Origin: Heterobasidion occidentale
Lineage: Eukaryota; Basidiomycota; Agaricomycetes; Russulales; Bondarzewiaceae
Length of the DNA stretch: 64,000 bases
Direction: 5' to 3'
Assembly (NCBI GenBank): GCA_039111635.1
Contig: JBCAQO010000001.1
Location: 186,001 to 250,000 of the forward strand
Below, one piece after another: positions 1 to 11,672 of the stretch (the first letter of the stretch is position 1; every line of letters begins with the position of its first letter). The notes beneath the pieces were generated by a model. The model saw only the letters and a list, made by a program, of their open reading frames with translations. It did not search any database and had not been told where the DNA came from. A program made the translations under genes and the position numbers.

Positions 1-1326
1 TCCTTATGATGTTGAAAGTCGACTTCGCAGTGCTGATGATGCGATAGCCAAAGCTAGACTTCTCGATGCCAATGGAACCCGTATCTTCGTCCTCACTAGA
101 AGGATCATCCACATCGTCTGGTGCCGCAACGTCAGGTACCGCAACGTCTGGTACCGCAACGTCTGGTACCGCAACGTCTAGTGCCGCAACGTCAGGTACC
201 GCAACGTCAGGTGCCACAACGTCGGGTGCCGCATTGTCAGCGGCCGCAAAGTCGGGTGCCGCATTGTCAGCGGCCGCAACGTCGGGTACCGCATTGTCAG
301 CAGCCGCAACGTCAACCTTCTGAGTCATAAAACCCTCCGGCGGGGTGGTGGACCTCCAATCGTGATCCAGTTTTACTATCCTGTTGATGAATTGTTTCGC
401 TGTAGTCAAAGGCACGCCATAAGCCTCGGCGACGCGCTTGCGAAAAGCTATCATCTCTGGATGTGACCTGCCCTTGAGTTTCATCCCAGCGTTGAGGATG
501 ACCCAGTGGGGCTGGGCATGCGATTCCAATTCAGGAAGGTTTCCATATGGATATTGGAAGAGTTCGGGTTCTGGACGGGACTCTGGATCTTCATGAGTGG
601 TGCCGTCCGGTCGAGGATACCTGAGCACGGACATAAGCCGTCCAGTCCCTATTGGTATCAACCTATATGTGAACTTCGTTGCGTTGCCATAGACCTGGTT
701 GGATCGGAATAAGTCGAGTGCAAAGAGATGGTATGGAGCAACCTACCTTGGTGATATCTTCTCCTGGCTTGTGATCTTGTCCGAGGCGGTTGACCATTTC
801 GATAGTGGGAAGCAAAAGCCACCGTTTGTTATCGAAATGTCGATGCCAATCGCATTTCACTGCCAGACCATGAGCTGAAGGCATCAAACAGACATGATAT
901 AACAGCATCTCTCACCAAGAATGATATTCATCGCATCGTCTATGTTCAGGAGTCTATAACCAATTCCAAACGCATACTCCAACTTCGTGATCTATTATTG
1001 AACAAGTCAAGACAGGTACGCGGAAGTCATACAGACAAACTCACTAGGTCGTCGTTCTTGTTCTCGCATCGCGGGAAGAGATGAGCGTGATCGAGCGGTG
1101 CCTCACTTCCGAGCTCTCTGGTAACGAGACATAGCCCTCCATTGGGATCCATTATCTGCACAACACCTTTAGTGACACGGCCCATTGTTTTGGTCGTCTG
1201 TCGACCATCATGCATCCACGCTCCCTCGACGACGCTCGCGACTCTATCTTTGACGGACTTGAGAATGGACTTGACGGACTTGGCAGACTTGTCCTGTGGT
1301 GGAATGTTCGATGCCACACTGGGCAT
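1..1326 (-). CDS. Degenerate HNH-nuclease-like family protein, subfamily I (3' end beyond window)
   Basis: Spliced minus-strand gene with exons 1045-1326, 916-982, 747-859 and 694 to the window edge; all junctions are GT-AG and phases agree. It has the subfamily I layout: an HNH-like motif (GGLCLVT then LDHAHLFPR), a LNIDD exon, a KRWLLLP exon, then PELESH...PHWVILNAG. It is the only copy keeping the D-H-x-H residues expected of a working HNH beta-beta-alpha-metal site, so it is the best candidate for an active enzyme. The C-terminal part is an Ala/Pro/Asp tandem repeat followed by an acidic stretch. The start at 1326 was chosen because the same frame upstream looks like untranslated leader; an in-frame Met at 1437 is possible. 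The HNH assignment rests on motif resemblance to fungal HNH_2-type proteins. Function is unknown. Confidence 0.7.
116..312 (-). repeat. 15-bp coding tandem repeat
   Basis: About thirteen 15-bp units (core GTCnGGTnCCGCAAC on the plus strand) lie inside the last visible exon of the partial gene at 1-1326. On the coding strand they encode a pentapeptide repeat of the form V-A-x-P-D. Units in the 3' half carry N-for-V and F substitutions, so the array is partly diverged. Confidence 0.85.
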
Positions 1327-1494
1327 CGATGCACTATGGCGTCTGAACAACATGAGACAACAGAGTATGTGAGAGAAGCGATGATGAGTAGAATGGTAGA
1401 GAGATGGTGTGAGGACGAGGGGGAACGATGGATTCAAGAGAGGGAGAGATGTCGCATACCACAGCCATGGTTAGGCCGCCTTTAAAGGGAGAAA

Positions 1495-1550
1495 TGTGGC
1501 AGCCAGTGCAGGTGGCCTTGTGGTAGCCAGTGCAGGTGGCCTTGTGGCAG
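1495..1550. repeat. Short direct repeat upstream of partial gene
   Basis: A unit of about 26 bp containing AGCCAGTGCAGGTGGCCTTG occurs twice in tandem, in the presumed promoter region of the minus-strand gene starting at 1326. Confidence 0.6.
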
Positions 1551-1842
1551 CATGGACGGTGGCTGCCAGTGTGGCAGCTCGGATGGTGGCTAATAATGCA
1601 AAGCAGCGTTGGCTGAAACAAGGCGTGGGAGTGCAACAAAGCGAGTGTGGTCACAACAACGCTTGTGCCTGTGTGGTCAATGGCAGTGGTACCCTGAGTT
1701 GATAAGCCAAATTCAGTCTGTCGTCGGACGGATGCTATGTATTTCTTAGGACCCTACCAGGAGGATTGGTGGATCCCAATAGTGGAATGAGAACCGCAGA
1801 AATACAAATGTTGTCAAGAATATAAGTGTGATGGCTTTGAAG

Positions 1843-3924
1843 TTAATGTGCCACTCCTACAGTCCTCGAAAGTGTCCGTCGTGGTTTTTTAGAATAACCC
1901 CCCAACTGCTGATCGTTGACTACGCGAGATGTCCACCTTCCTCGGCTCTTTACCTGCTGCATACAACACGATTGCCAATCGTTGACACGGCGAGCGACAC
2001 GCCTGAGGTGCGCTCGAAATTGGACCATCCGATCGGATTGCTCATCGATGTCGAGGGCCCCATCGCCATCAAAGTGAGCCGAGTTTGGTTCGCGGGTAGG
2101 TTGAGTGCTCACCCCTCGGCAGCGTGGACAGCTTGAAGGCACCCACGCAGACCGGCTGTGAACGCATGGACCAGTACAGGCTTTAGAGGGGCGCTGTCTT
2201 TCGGCGACGGTTGGATAAGGATAGAGGGGAGGGATCGGGACAAGGACGCGGGGGATGGTGGGATATCTTGCAGGTACGTCACATGCAAACCAAGTGTCAT
2301 ATGCGTCCTGTATCGAAATGCGCATGTCGAAGGGATCGAAATCGTGGCCATGCCAAACGGACTTCAACTTAGCTGCGAACTCTGACCCATAAGTATTCCG
2401 TTGATACATTTTCGCGGCAGTGTCGCAGATGACGAAGTGAGGTTTTGCGCGAGATATAAGGGATGGTAACGTATGGAATGGATGGTGATGTCGAGTCGAT
2501 CGCTGATCGGCAGCAATTCTATTGTTTGGATAGCTGGTTCCACTCAGTGAGTCGGGCCAATTGATTCGATTGAATGATCGAAGTTCCGCGTCCAGCGATA
2601 GCATTCGATATTCAAAAGTTTCAGCCCCATCGTATATCTAAGCAATCATCAGATAAGAAAGCTGCTAGAACAACAGAGATGACAGACCGTCTCAATCGAA
2701 GGTAGAGTTGATTGAGTTGTTGAATCCATCATGAAGTTGTCGCAGTGAGCACTGACTTTCTCTATCATCTTGGGTGTGGGAAGAAGTAACCATCGTTCAC
2801 TATCAAATGACTTTAACCAATCACGCCGTACTGTGGCCGCACACGATGTCAGCGACAATTTGAAACCAATCCAAACGATGCATACGGTAAATTTTGTTCG
2901 ATTCTGATCTCGGGTCGAGTGAATTGTATTCCATCCCCCAAGACAGTTCCAAACGCGTAAGCTGTGCAGAGTCAGTCAGACCGATCTTCGCCCAATGCAC
3001 AGTCAAAACGTACCAGATCACTGTTATTCCACAGACGCTGATTCAATAGATAGCATGGTTCTACTGAAGCCTCTGAAGAGAGTTCCTGCGTTAACAGACA
3101 TCGATCGGCGTCCGAAGATACCGAAATGGGATCAGCATTACAACTGTCGGAGTTTTGAGAGTGGTCAATGGCTGTAGAAGGAGAGAGATCAGTGAATGAG
3201 ATGAGAAGCGACGTTGACACAAACATACATTTGCTGTTTAGAAGATCTATATTGCTGATGCTTTGAGATTGATTTAAGGTCTCAGCGTGACCCTTGCTAT
3301 CTTTTCACGCACAAAAAAAGTCAAACATGATCAAAAATTGAGCAAAAATATGGGCATACCCGTTGTATCGCATCCATTATCGCTCCTGATAGGACTCGGA
3401 CTATTCCACATTATGGGCTGTTTGCCACTCGCTGATTTGCGACGTTTTAGATTGGAAACCTCTGGTTCTGATGTAGACCTTTTTCTTTTCAAGTTCGCTT
3501 CTAAGGAACCCAAGATGTCAGCACATCAGAGAAGACCTGCTGCAACGTAAACATACGGATATATCCCCCCTCGCTGACACTATCAACTTTGCAGAAACTG
3601 GCTCATAAGCGCATGTAGTTGAAGGTAGAGATAAAGGTGACACACTTAAGTTCAATGAAATTCTTTCTCTTTCAATACTTTTGACTGGGCTTGACACGTT
3701 AGGCTTAGGAGACCGCTCCCTGCTCATTGTGCGGCGGCGTTTCACGTCAAAAATCACCGAATCTGAGCTGCACCTTTTGCGTTTCAGATGACTAGGCCCG
3801 CTACCACTATCTTAGCGATGGAACAGTGAGTAGATGATAAGAGAAAATGCACGGATGTAGACGCACTTGTCATTGTGAACTCCGTGCCGCTCCCGCCACT
3901 CTCTACTGAGCTCAACCCTTTCAT
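1843..3924 (-). CDS. Degenerate HNH-like family protein, subfamily II, copy 1
   Basis: Seven-exon gene: 3867-3924, 3646-3810, 3360-3500, 3014-3171, 2886-2961, 2688-2830, 1843-2637. Phases agree throughout and give 511 aa without a stop. The N-terminus is Ser-rich with basic clusters (KRRRTMSRER, LKRKRSTSE) that look like nuclear localisation signals. Exon 4 carries the degenerate motif RCLLT...VEPCYLLNQRLW, where the HNH histidine is replaced. Exon 5 is LTRLELSWGMEYNSLD, exon 6 is DSERWLLLP, and the last exon has AKPHFVICDTAAK and a Cys4 pattern (CTGPC...CPRC) followed by a basic RGRWTSRV tail. It is divergent to the frameshifted gene at 4508, with a 583-bp gap. The gene at 7863-9985 is its duplicate. 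The conserved family architecture is clear; the biochemical role is not known. Confidence 0.72.
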
Positions 3925-4507
3925 ATGTTGCGATTCGATACCGGTAGAGTTGTGATGATATGGAGCGTCGTTGACGGGGGTCGCGGAGAGGAGGAAGTGA
4001 TGAAGCGTCCAATGCTATTCCCGCTGCTAGAACAAGGTCGTGTTTCTCCTGTGTCCGCGACTCTGACCGGCTCATCGACCGGTCACGTGTCAACGCATCT
4101 CGCGCAGACACGCTAGACAAGGTCACGCGATCTCATTCAGTCGCGGCAACCACTGCAAAACCGGAGTGCTCCTCATCGCACCGATCCTTCATCTCTCAAA
4201 GCTACGGTACTCAACATGACGTACCTCCGTGGCAGCCACGATTCTGTCCACACTTGCCTCTAATGTAACGTGCAGTGATGGCACCGTTTCGGCCACATTC
4301 GCCTCAACCCATGCCTTGTTTCGGCTAAAGTTGCTTTGCATCGGCTGCCACCATCCGTACTTATTGTGACCGCCACAGGATAACCTTCGCATTGGCAACC
4401 ACAATTTTTCTCTTATAAGGAGCCGACATCTCTCCTCTCAATCCTCATCTGTCACCCTCATCAGATTCTCCCTCTTTACCAGCTCCGCCTTCCTAGCCAC
4501 TTCTACC
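3925..4507. promoter_or_regulatory. Shared divergent promoter region, pair 1
   Basis: 583-bp intergenic region between two outward-facing family genes. It contains GGTCACGTGTC at 4081-4091, matching on the minus strand the CAYGTGAC element found upstream of the other subfamily II genes. A TATA-like TTATAAGG lies at 4413-4420, about 90 bp before the plus-strand start. The last 200 bp is strongly conserved in the second copy (10300-10590). Confidence 0.5.
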
Positions 4508-5427
4508 ATGTCCTCTATCAACTCCTTACCGCCCAGCATCCCTTCACTGACTGGTGTGGTGTCGCCCCCTGAGCCTCTGGATCCAAACGAGGGGTTGTGT
4601 CTGTTGACTAGAGATCTGGCGACCAGAGCACCGGTGGAACCCACTCACCTCTTCAAGATCCCCCGTCGCAATCCGGGAATACAGGTGAGTCAACCTCGGT
4701 AACTTCCTCGCAACGTTCTCAATGTTGTGATTCCAGACCACAGTGGAATACGTCCTTGGACTTCCTTACAATTCTCTCAACATAGACGACCCCAGGAATA
4801 TCTTTCAGGGTGAGAAACGTTTGGCCTTGTTTGCATCGGTTCTCTCAACTCATCGACCCGGCCCACAGTGAAGGTTGATTGGCGTCGGCTTTTCAACGAG
4901 AGTCGATGGCTCTTGCTGCCCTCTATGGAACTGGTCAAGCGCATACTCGATGAACACAAAATAAATCAAGATATTACCACGGTGGGTTGCTTCATATCAT
5001 TTCTTTTCACTATATAAGCGCTAAAGCAGCTTCAAACCAACTAGCTTTACGATGATGCCAAAACGTCCGTTATCGATTTGTGCCACTTGGCCCGAGGCAA
5101 CTCATGAGCATCTTCAGAGAATCTCTAAGTACCGCCAACGATGCAACTCCAGATGCCAATGAGACTTCCGAACACATTAAATATCCGTTTAGCAATATGC
5201 CCGAGCTAGAGTCACATGTCTATCCCCACTGGGTTATCCTCAATATTGGGAGGAAGCTACATGGTCACGGGGATCGCGCGTTATTCAGCCTGGCCATCCA
5301 CGTCGCCGCCGCCTATAAGGTGTCCATCAGCACGGGGATGGAGTTCATCAAAACCATACGGGCGATCTATGAGAGGTGGATTAACGCCGCTGTGCCGAAC
5401 ACTTTCATAGGCCTGGCGGTTGTTTAG
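4508..5427 (+). pseudogene. Subfamily I HNH-like gene, frameshifted copy
   Basis: Exons 4508-4684, 4737-4809, 4869-4981 and 5045-5427 match the intact copy at 10591-11672 in size (73 and 113 nt for exons 2 and 3) and in splice phase. The fourth exon is one nucleotide short: after TTTACGATGATGC the intact copy has ACGTTCCG and this one ACGTCCG (near 5065). This shifts the frame just before the conserved YRFVP segment, and the downstream frame is recovered only by assuming the lost base. The frame then ends at TAG 5425-5427, about 80 codons earlier than in the sister copy. A remnant of the lost 3' end is recognisable at 5640-5770. Exon 1 encodes NEGLCLLTRDL and PTHLFKIPRRN. A sequencing error could mimic the 1-nt loss, but the early stop and displaced tail also point to decay. 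Confidence 0.7.
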
Positions 5428-7862
5428 ACTAGACCTCTGAACATAGTCTATAAGCACTGTACATAAACTCTCCCCGATTGCATTGATTTACTGCTCTTTA
5501 CACCTGCGTACACGCCAATCAATTGACAGGTCATCGGGGCTCTCGCAAATGGTCCTTGATGCTTGACTCCTTAGACCTCGCGTTGGCCCTTTGACCTTTG
5601 ATGCTGTGCCACAGGTTGGCGTAGCGAATTAGCTGGGGAGTTGGTTGTTATTGTTGCTCTACAAAGAGGCCTATCGGCTTCTTTTGTGGGAAGGACTAGA
5701 GACGCACTACCGACTCGTAAAACGCATCATCCTCTTCACAGGAAACGATCAAGTGCGACAAAACGAAAAAATCCTCTAATTCTATGCACCGCTGATCCTT
5801 GCTCGCTAGGAATGTCTGAGCTGATCCTGTTCAGCCTGTTCTCCTCTTTGCGAGATGGTATCAACGCCGGCATACCTGAGAAAAAAATCTAAATTAACAG
5901 ACGCTTGAGGTAGCTGGCATCTAGATAAGGACGCTACCTACCTTCATGCTTTAATTTTCGTGGAGTTTGAATCCGCAACGAGGTGTTGAAGGTCCAACTC
6001 CTCCAAGAAAAGCGATAGAAAGGGCGACGGTGAGGTCCGCGTATAGTACCAGAGGTAGTCTGATTGGAGTAAGCGTGGGATCGGCGACGATGGTGCAAAA
6101 GACATCTCAGGGCGCCAATCGCCTCCCTAAGTATTGTCCCCTGCGTCGACAGATCAATGACGTTACCGAAGTACAGCTCGTAGGTGTCGATTGCCTGTTC
6201 CCTCGAGGGAGCACGTGGTGCCTCACTGGGTGTAGAACAACCGCCCATTGACGATGAGGTGGTTGTACCCGCACTGCTAGTAGCGGTGGGTCGACATCCG
6301 GGCGATGAGAGAGTGTTTGGCTGGAGGGCAAGAAGAAACAGTTCAAGGGTTTGTTGGAGCAGGGTTGCCGCTGACACCGGTTGACGTTGAGGAACCACTG
6401 CTGGTATCTATAGAAGGATCCATTGGGAAACTGAAGTCATTATTTCAGTCATTGTAGCGCATTTATTTACGATGGCAGATCAACAAGAGACCCACGATGT
6501 CTAACTGCTCAAGGTACTTTTTCCAACCGATGCGCCAATCACTGCTGTAAAGAATCAAGCTCATGCTGGAAGACATGTACTCGCGCAAGACATCGGACGC
6601 TTAAAACCGCCACGGTCAGCTCGGCTACCAAGATCATGGCTCGTGGGTGGACGAGGTGGGGCCATCAGGGAATGAGTCCCATGCCTACGAGACAATATCG
6701 GTAGCAAGCTGGGAGGATCGTCTCCGACAGCGTTGTCCACATCCTCGAGTGGCAGTCACTGTGCATCCGCCCTGTGCATCGGCACCATAGTGTTCATCAG
6801 CGCTGCTTGCAGAAATTCTCGAGGCACTATCTCTGGAAGGTATTCCTTGACCGAGTGGTTCGATATCTGGCATGAAGTGGGAATGAGTTGGTGGCTTCTG
6901 TACCGTGGTGAAAAGAGAACTTACTGGGGTCCAACGAACAATACCTATGTAAAGAGGTGGACGGAATCAATCTTGTTGAAGGTGCATTCACCATTACAGG
7001 AGAGTAATGCGCATCTCATCTGCAGAGAGGGTTGATGGTGTTCATCAAGTGTGCATTGCATCCTGTCCGCTGTTTGAAAATAAACTACAAAGTCAATCAG
7101 GATCTCATTATGAATACGCGTCCATGCTAATTCTGAAACTGCGTACGTACTAGAGTAGCATGCGTATCCTCCCCATCAATTGCATCGTGTGATGATCGAT
7201 ACACAGCAGACACGTGGAGCATGCAGCTTTGTGACTTGAAATCTAACGACTCTTCATAGAAAGTGAGGATGAATGGCAGAGTTGAGATGAAGAAAGATCA
7301 TCAATACAAGAGGAGAAAGAGTGCGACTCTTCGAGGGACGAGGATCAATCTTCAGTATCGTCTCATCATCCAAACGAGGCCATGAGCTCAGCTGCGCTGC
7401 GGAACTCTCCAACGCACAGGATAACAACAATATCTATGACAGCAATCACATCAGCAAGTCTGTCGATTCGACAAACTGTCGGGCATCAGCCAGACCGGGG
7501 AATATGCATGGCCTGGCCATGTCGCGTTGTACAAGCAGAGCTGTCAAACGAACCGGACACAGCTACAAGAGAAGTGATTCGTAGAGCATGATCACTCATC
7601 ATCGAGTTCAAGAATATAGATTACCCGATCAGCCTGCAATAGAACCTGGACAGCACTGCAGAGTAACGAGATGCAAGTTCAGAGCCGGGCTTCAATGCAT
7701 TCCTTCTGCGGAAATAGGTCTGAATGCAAATCAACGCTGATGACATTGTGAGACAGACGCAAACGTGGGCGGCAATCGTCTATACACGGCAAAGAGGTAG
7801 GCGCACCGGCCAAAACAAGACCATCCCTGCATTGTTCTAAGCGCCGCCGCTAGACAATCAGA
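5428..7862. other. No supported gene; remnant of a 3' coding end
   Basis: The segment 5640-5770 aligns with the last codons of the sister gene at 10591-11672 (shared blocks TTCTTTYGTGGGAAG and CGTAAAACGCATC), so the original 3' end was displaced by about 200 bp of unrelated sequence. An open minus-strand frame of 154 codons (5934-6398) has patches that look coding (AIDTYELYFGNVIDL), but I could build no convincing gene around it. Nothing recognisable is present from 6400 to 7862. Confidence 0.45.
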
Positions 7863-9985
7863 TCACCCTGAAGTCTGTACTCCCCTGTCGCATCTGACAG
7901 TTTGGGCTTTTATGGAATGGCAACAACAACCCGCACAGGGCGTGCCCCCTCGCTGTCCGAGGTTGCCTGGTGGCTCTTGGGCATAGTCCCTCAACTGCTT
8001 GGTATTGACCAGGCCGGATGTCCATCGCCCTCGTTTCTTAACTTGCTGCATGCAACACGAGTTCCAAGCGTCAACACAGCGAGCGACGTACCTGAGGTAC
8101 GCTCGATATTGGGCCATCCCATCGGATTGCTCGCCGATGTCGAGGTCCCCATCGCCACCAGAATTTCTTTTCCACCCTGAGCATCGTAGGCAGCGAGTAG
8201 GCATCCACGCAGATCGACTGTGAACGCATGGACCGGTACAGACTTTAGAGGGGTGCTGTCTTTCGGCGACGGTTGAATAAGGATAGAGAGGGGGGATCGG
8301 GACAAGGACGCGAGGGGTCGAAGCGAATCCTGCAGGTACGTCACATGCAAACCAAGTGTCATATGTGCCCTTTATTGAAATGGTCATGGAAAAGGGATTA
8401 AAATCGTGCCCACGCCAAACGGATCTCAACTTGGCCGCAAAGTCTGGCCCTGCAGTATACCGTTGATACAACTTCGCAGCGGTGTCGCAGATGACGAAAT
8501 GAGGTTTTGCACGAGATATAAGGGGTGGTAACGTATAGAATGGAGGATAATGTCGAATCGATCGCTGATCAGCAGCAGTCTGATCAGCAGCAGTCCTGTT
8601 GTCTGGCGAGCGTGTCCCACTCGATGAGTCGGGCCATTCAATTCGATTGAATGATCGAAGTTCAACGACATCCAGCGATAGCATCCGATATTCGAAAGTT
8701 TCGGCGCCGTCGTATATCTAACCAATTATCAGATGAGAAAGAACATAACTAGAACAACAGAGACCACAGACCGTCTCAATCGAAGGCACACTTGATTGAG
8801 TTGTCGCGTTTCTCATGACATTGTCGCGGTGGGCGCTGATTTTGCTCGCCATCTCGGGTGTGGGAAGAAGTAACCATCGTTCACTATCGAATAACTTTAA
8901 CCAATCACGCCGTACTGTGGCCGCACACGACGTCAGCGACAATCTGAAACCAATCCAAACGACGCATACGGTAGATTTTGTTCGATTCTGATCTCGGATC
9001 AAGTGAGCTGTATTCCATCCCCCAGGACCATTCCAAACGTGTAAGCTGTGCAAAGTCAGGCGAACCGTTCTTCAGTCAATTCACAAGCGGAACGTACCAG
9101 ATCGCTGTTACTCCACAGACGCTGATTCAATAGATAGCATGGTTCTACCGAAGCCTCTGAAGAAAGTTCCTGGGTTAAGAGACATCGGTCGGCGTCCGAC
9201 ACCGACAGCAGATTCGCATTCCGATTTTCGAAGTTTCGCGAGTGGTCAATGGCTTGAGAAGGAGAGGAATCAGTGAACGAGATGAGAAGCAACATGGACA
9301 CAGACATACAAGTGCTGTCTGGAAGATTTATCTTGCTGATGCTTTGAGCTTGATTTGAGATCTTGTCGTGATCACTGCTATCTTTGCACGCAGGAAACAG
9401 TTAAAGACGATCAGAAGTCGAGATAAAATATGGACATACTCATTGTATCGCCTTTATCGTCACGCATGACAGGACTCAGACTGTTCCACGTTATGTGCTG
9501 ATTGCCACTCGCTGATTTGCGACGTTTTAAGTCGAAAGCCTCTGGTTCTGATATGGACCTTTTTCTTTTCAAGTTTGCATCTATGGGATTCAAGGATTCA
9601 GCGCATTAGAGGATGATTGCTGTGACGTAAACATACGAATATATCCCCCCTCGCTGACACTCTCAACTTTGCAGGAACTGGCTCATAAGCGCATTCAATC
9701 AAGGGTAGGAATAGAGATGACACACTGATGTTCAATGGAATTATTTCTCCTCCAATACTTTTGAGTGGGCTGGGCACGTTAGGCTTCGGAGACTGCTCCC
9801 TGCTCGTTGTGCGGCGGCGTTTCACGTCGAAAATTGCGGAATCGGAGCTGGACCTTTTGCATTTGGAATTACTAGGCCCGCTACCACTATCTTAGCGATC
9901 GATGGAATAGTGAGGAGATGATAAAAGAAAATGCACGGATGTACGCACTTGTAAACTCTGTACTCTCTGCTATCAACCCTTTCAT
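7863..9985 (-). CDS. Degenerate HNH-like family protein, subfamily II, copy 2
   Basis: Seven exons: 9949-9985, 9726-9890, 9440-9580, 9098-9252, 8970-9045, 8772-8914, 7863-8717. The exon sizes 165, 141, 76 and 143 are identical to copy 1, and the frame is open for 523 aa. It shows the same N-terminal basic clusters, the degenerate RCLLTQELS...VEPCYLLNQRLW motif, SERWLLLPTPEM, AKPHFVICDTAAK and Cys4 module (CTGPC...CLRC). The last exon runs about 20 codons further than in copy 1, with a divergent Cys-rich end (CAGCCC). It was duplicated together with the divergent subfamily I gene at 10591. The open frame and preserved splice sites suggest it is still selected; the function is unknown. Confidence 0.72.
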
Positions 9986-10590
9986 AGGTTGCGGCTCCAT
10001 CCCGGACATCGTGCGGTATTTATGTGATAATATTTGGAGTTCGCTGAAGGGAGTTGCGAAGAGGAGGATGCGAGGATGCGTCGATTATTATTTCCGCTGC
10101 TGAGACAAGGTTCGCCCTCGTTCCTCCAGTGTGCGCGACACTGACCAACTCGTCGACCAGTCACATGGTAGTCAAGGTCACGCGGTCTCATCCACTGCGA
10201 GGCTCTGGGGAGTGGCTGTTCGATCTCATTATCGACTCTTCTCATAGCCTTGTTGGCGGTGGTCCTTGCCGCACCGATTCCTCGCCAGCTTCACCTCTTC
10301 TGCGGTGGTCAACATGACGTCACTCTGACTTTGTCCACACTCGCCTCCGATGTAACGTGCAGTAATCGCACTGTTTCGGCCACATTCGCCGACCCATGCC
10401 TTGTTTCGGCTAACGTCGCTTTGCATTGGCTGCCACCATCCATGCTTATTGTGACTGCCACAGGATGGCCTTCGCATTGGCAACCACAATTTTTCTCTTA
10501 TAAGGAGCCGACATCTCTCCTCAATCCTCATCTCTCACCCTCATCACATTCTCCCTCTGTACCAGCTCCGCCTTCCTAATCACTTATACC
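9986..10590. promoter_or_regulatory. Shared divergent promoter region, pair 2
   Basis: 605-bp region between divergent family genes, homologous to 3925-4507. AGTCACATGG at 10159-10168 gives CATGTGAC on the minus strand. A TATA-like TTATAAGG at 10498-10505 lies about 90 bp before the plus-strand ATG, at the same distance as in pair 1. Confidence 0.5.
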
Positions 10591-11672
10591 ATGTCCTCTG
10601 TCATCACCTCACTGACCGATGTGGCATCGTCCCCTGAGCCTCTGGACCCAAACGAAGGGTTGTGTTTGTTGACTAGAGAACTAGCAACCAGAGCACCGGT
10701 GGACCCCACTCACCTCTTCAGGATCCCCCGTCGCAATCCGGGAACTCAGGTGAGTCAACCTCGTCAACTTCGTCGTAACGTTCTCAATGTTGTGATTCCA
10801 GACCACAGTGGAATACGTCCTTGGACTTCCTTACAACTCTCTCAACATAGACGACCCCAGGAATATCTTTCAATGTGAGAAACATGTGATCTGCCATCAG
10901 GTTTCTCAACTCATCGACCCGTCCCACAGTGAAGGTTGATTGGGGTCGACTTTTCAACCAGAATCGATGGCTCTTACTGCCCAGTATGGAACTCGTCAAG
11001 CGCATACTCGACGGACACAAAATAAATCAAGATATTACCACGGTGGGTTGCTTCATATCATTTCTTTGCACTATATAAGCGCTAAAGCCACTTCAAACCA
11101 ACTAGCTTTACGATGATGCAAGAACGTTCCGTTATCGATTTGTGCCATTTGGCCGAAAGCGAATGACGACCATGATCAGATATTCTCGAGATACTGCCGA
11201 CGAAGACGCCACTGTGACTTCCGAACTGATCGATTATCCGTTCAGAAGCTTGCCCGAGCTAGAGTCACACATCTATCCTCACTGGGCTATCCTCAATGCT
11301 GGGAGGAAGCTACATGGTATCGGGGATCGCGGGTTCTACACCTTGGCCGTCCACGCCGCCGAAGCCTATAAGGTACCCATTTCCAAGGGGATGGTGTTCA
11401 TTAAAAACATACAGGTGATCTATGAGAGGTGGACCAACGCCGTTGTGCCGAACACCTTCATAGGCCTGGAGGTCGTTCCATCTTCCACAAGTGATGGATC
11501 CTCCGCACTTGTGCCGCACACTTCCATAGGCCTGGGGGTCGTTCCATCTCTCACAGAAAATGGATCCTCCGCCGACAAGCCCAGTGCCAGCAGTTGGTCC
11601 GTCCGCTCCACGAAAAGGCTCATCGCCTTCTTTCGTGGGAAGAAGGACCGGAGGCGCACTATCGGCGCGTAA
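10591..11672 (+). CDS. Degenerate HNH-like family protein, subfamily I, intact copy
   Basis: Four exons, 10591-10749, 10802-10874, 10930-11042 and 11106-11672, give 303 aa with all phases consistent. The start is supported by conservation of MSS and the following PEPLDPNEGLCLLT with the copy at 4508. The HNH-like motif here is CLLTREL followed by VDPTHLFRIPRR: one histidine is kept, while the aspartate preceding the first His of the partial gene at 1-1326 is Pro-Thr. Downstream are VKVDWGRLF, NRWLLLPSMEL, FRYRFVPFG and PELESHIYPHWAILNAGRKL. The C-terminal tail has a 66-bp tandem duplication and ends in a basic stretch (FRGKKDRRR). It is divergent to the gene starting at 9985. Reference copy for judging the decay of the gene at 4508. 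Confidence 0.75.
11445..11576 (+). repeat. 66-bp in-frame tandem duplication
   Basis: Two 66-bp units (11445-11510 and 11511-11576) each encode 22 residues beginning VPNTFIGL or VPHTSIGL. They sit in the C-terminal tail of the subfamily I gene and are absent from the copy at 4508, so they arose after the pair duplication or were lost with that copy's tail. Confidence 0.85.

Noticed and set aside
116..312. Regular repeats that could suggest a CRISPR array
   Set aside because: Units are directly abutting, with no spacers, and lie inside a coding exon of a eukaryotic genome.
66..330. Plus-strand frames rich in Thr/Ser/Gly/Ala or Pro/Gln/Arg repeats
   Set aside because: The 15-bp repeat is open in several frames. 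Its coding meaning comes from the minus-strand exon, which continues the family core.
1843..11672. Divergent pair read as a toxin-antitoxin or meiotic-driver system
   Set aside because: There is no evidence of toxicity or drive beyond the pairing and rapid turnover, so it is kept only as co-duplication with possible co-expression.
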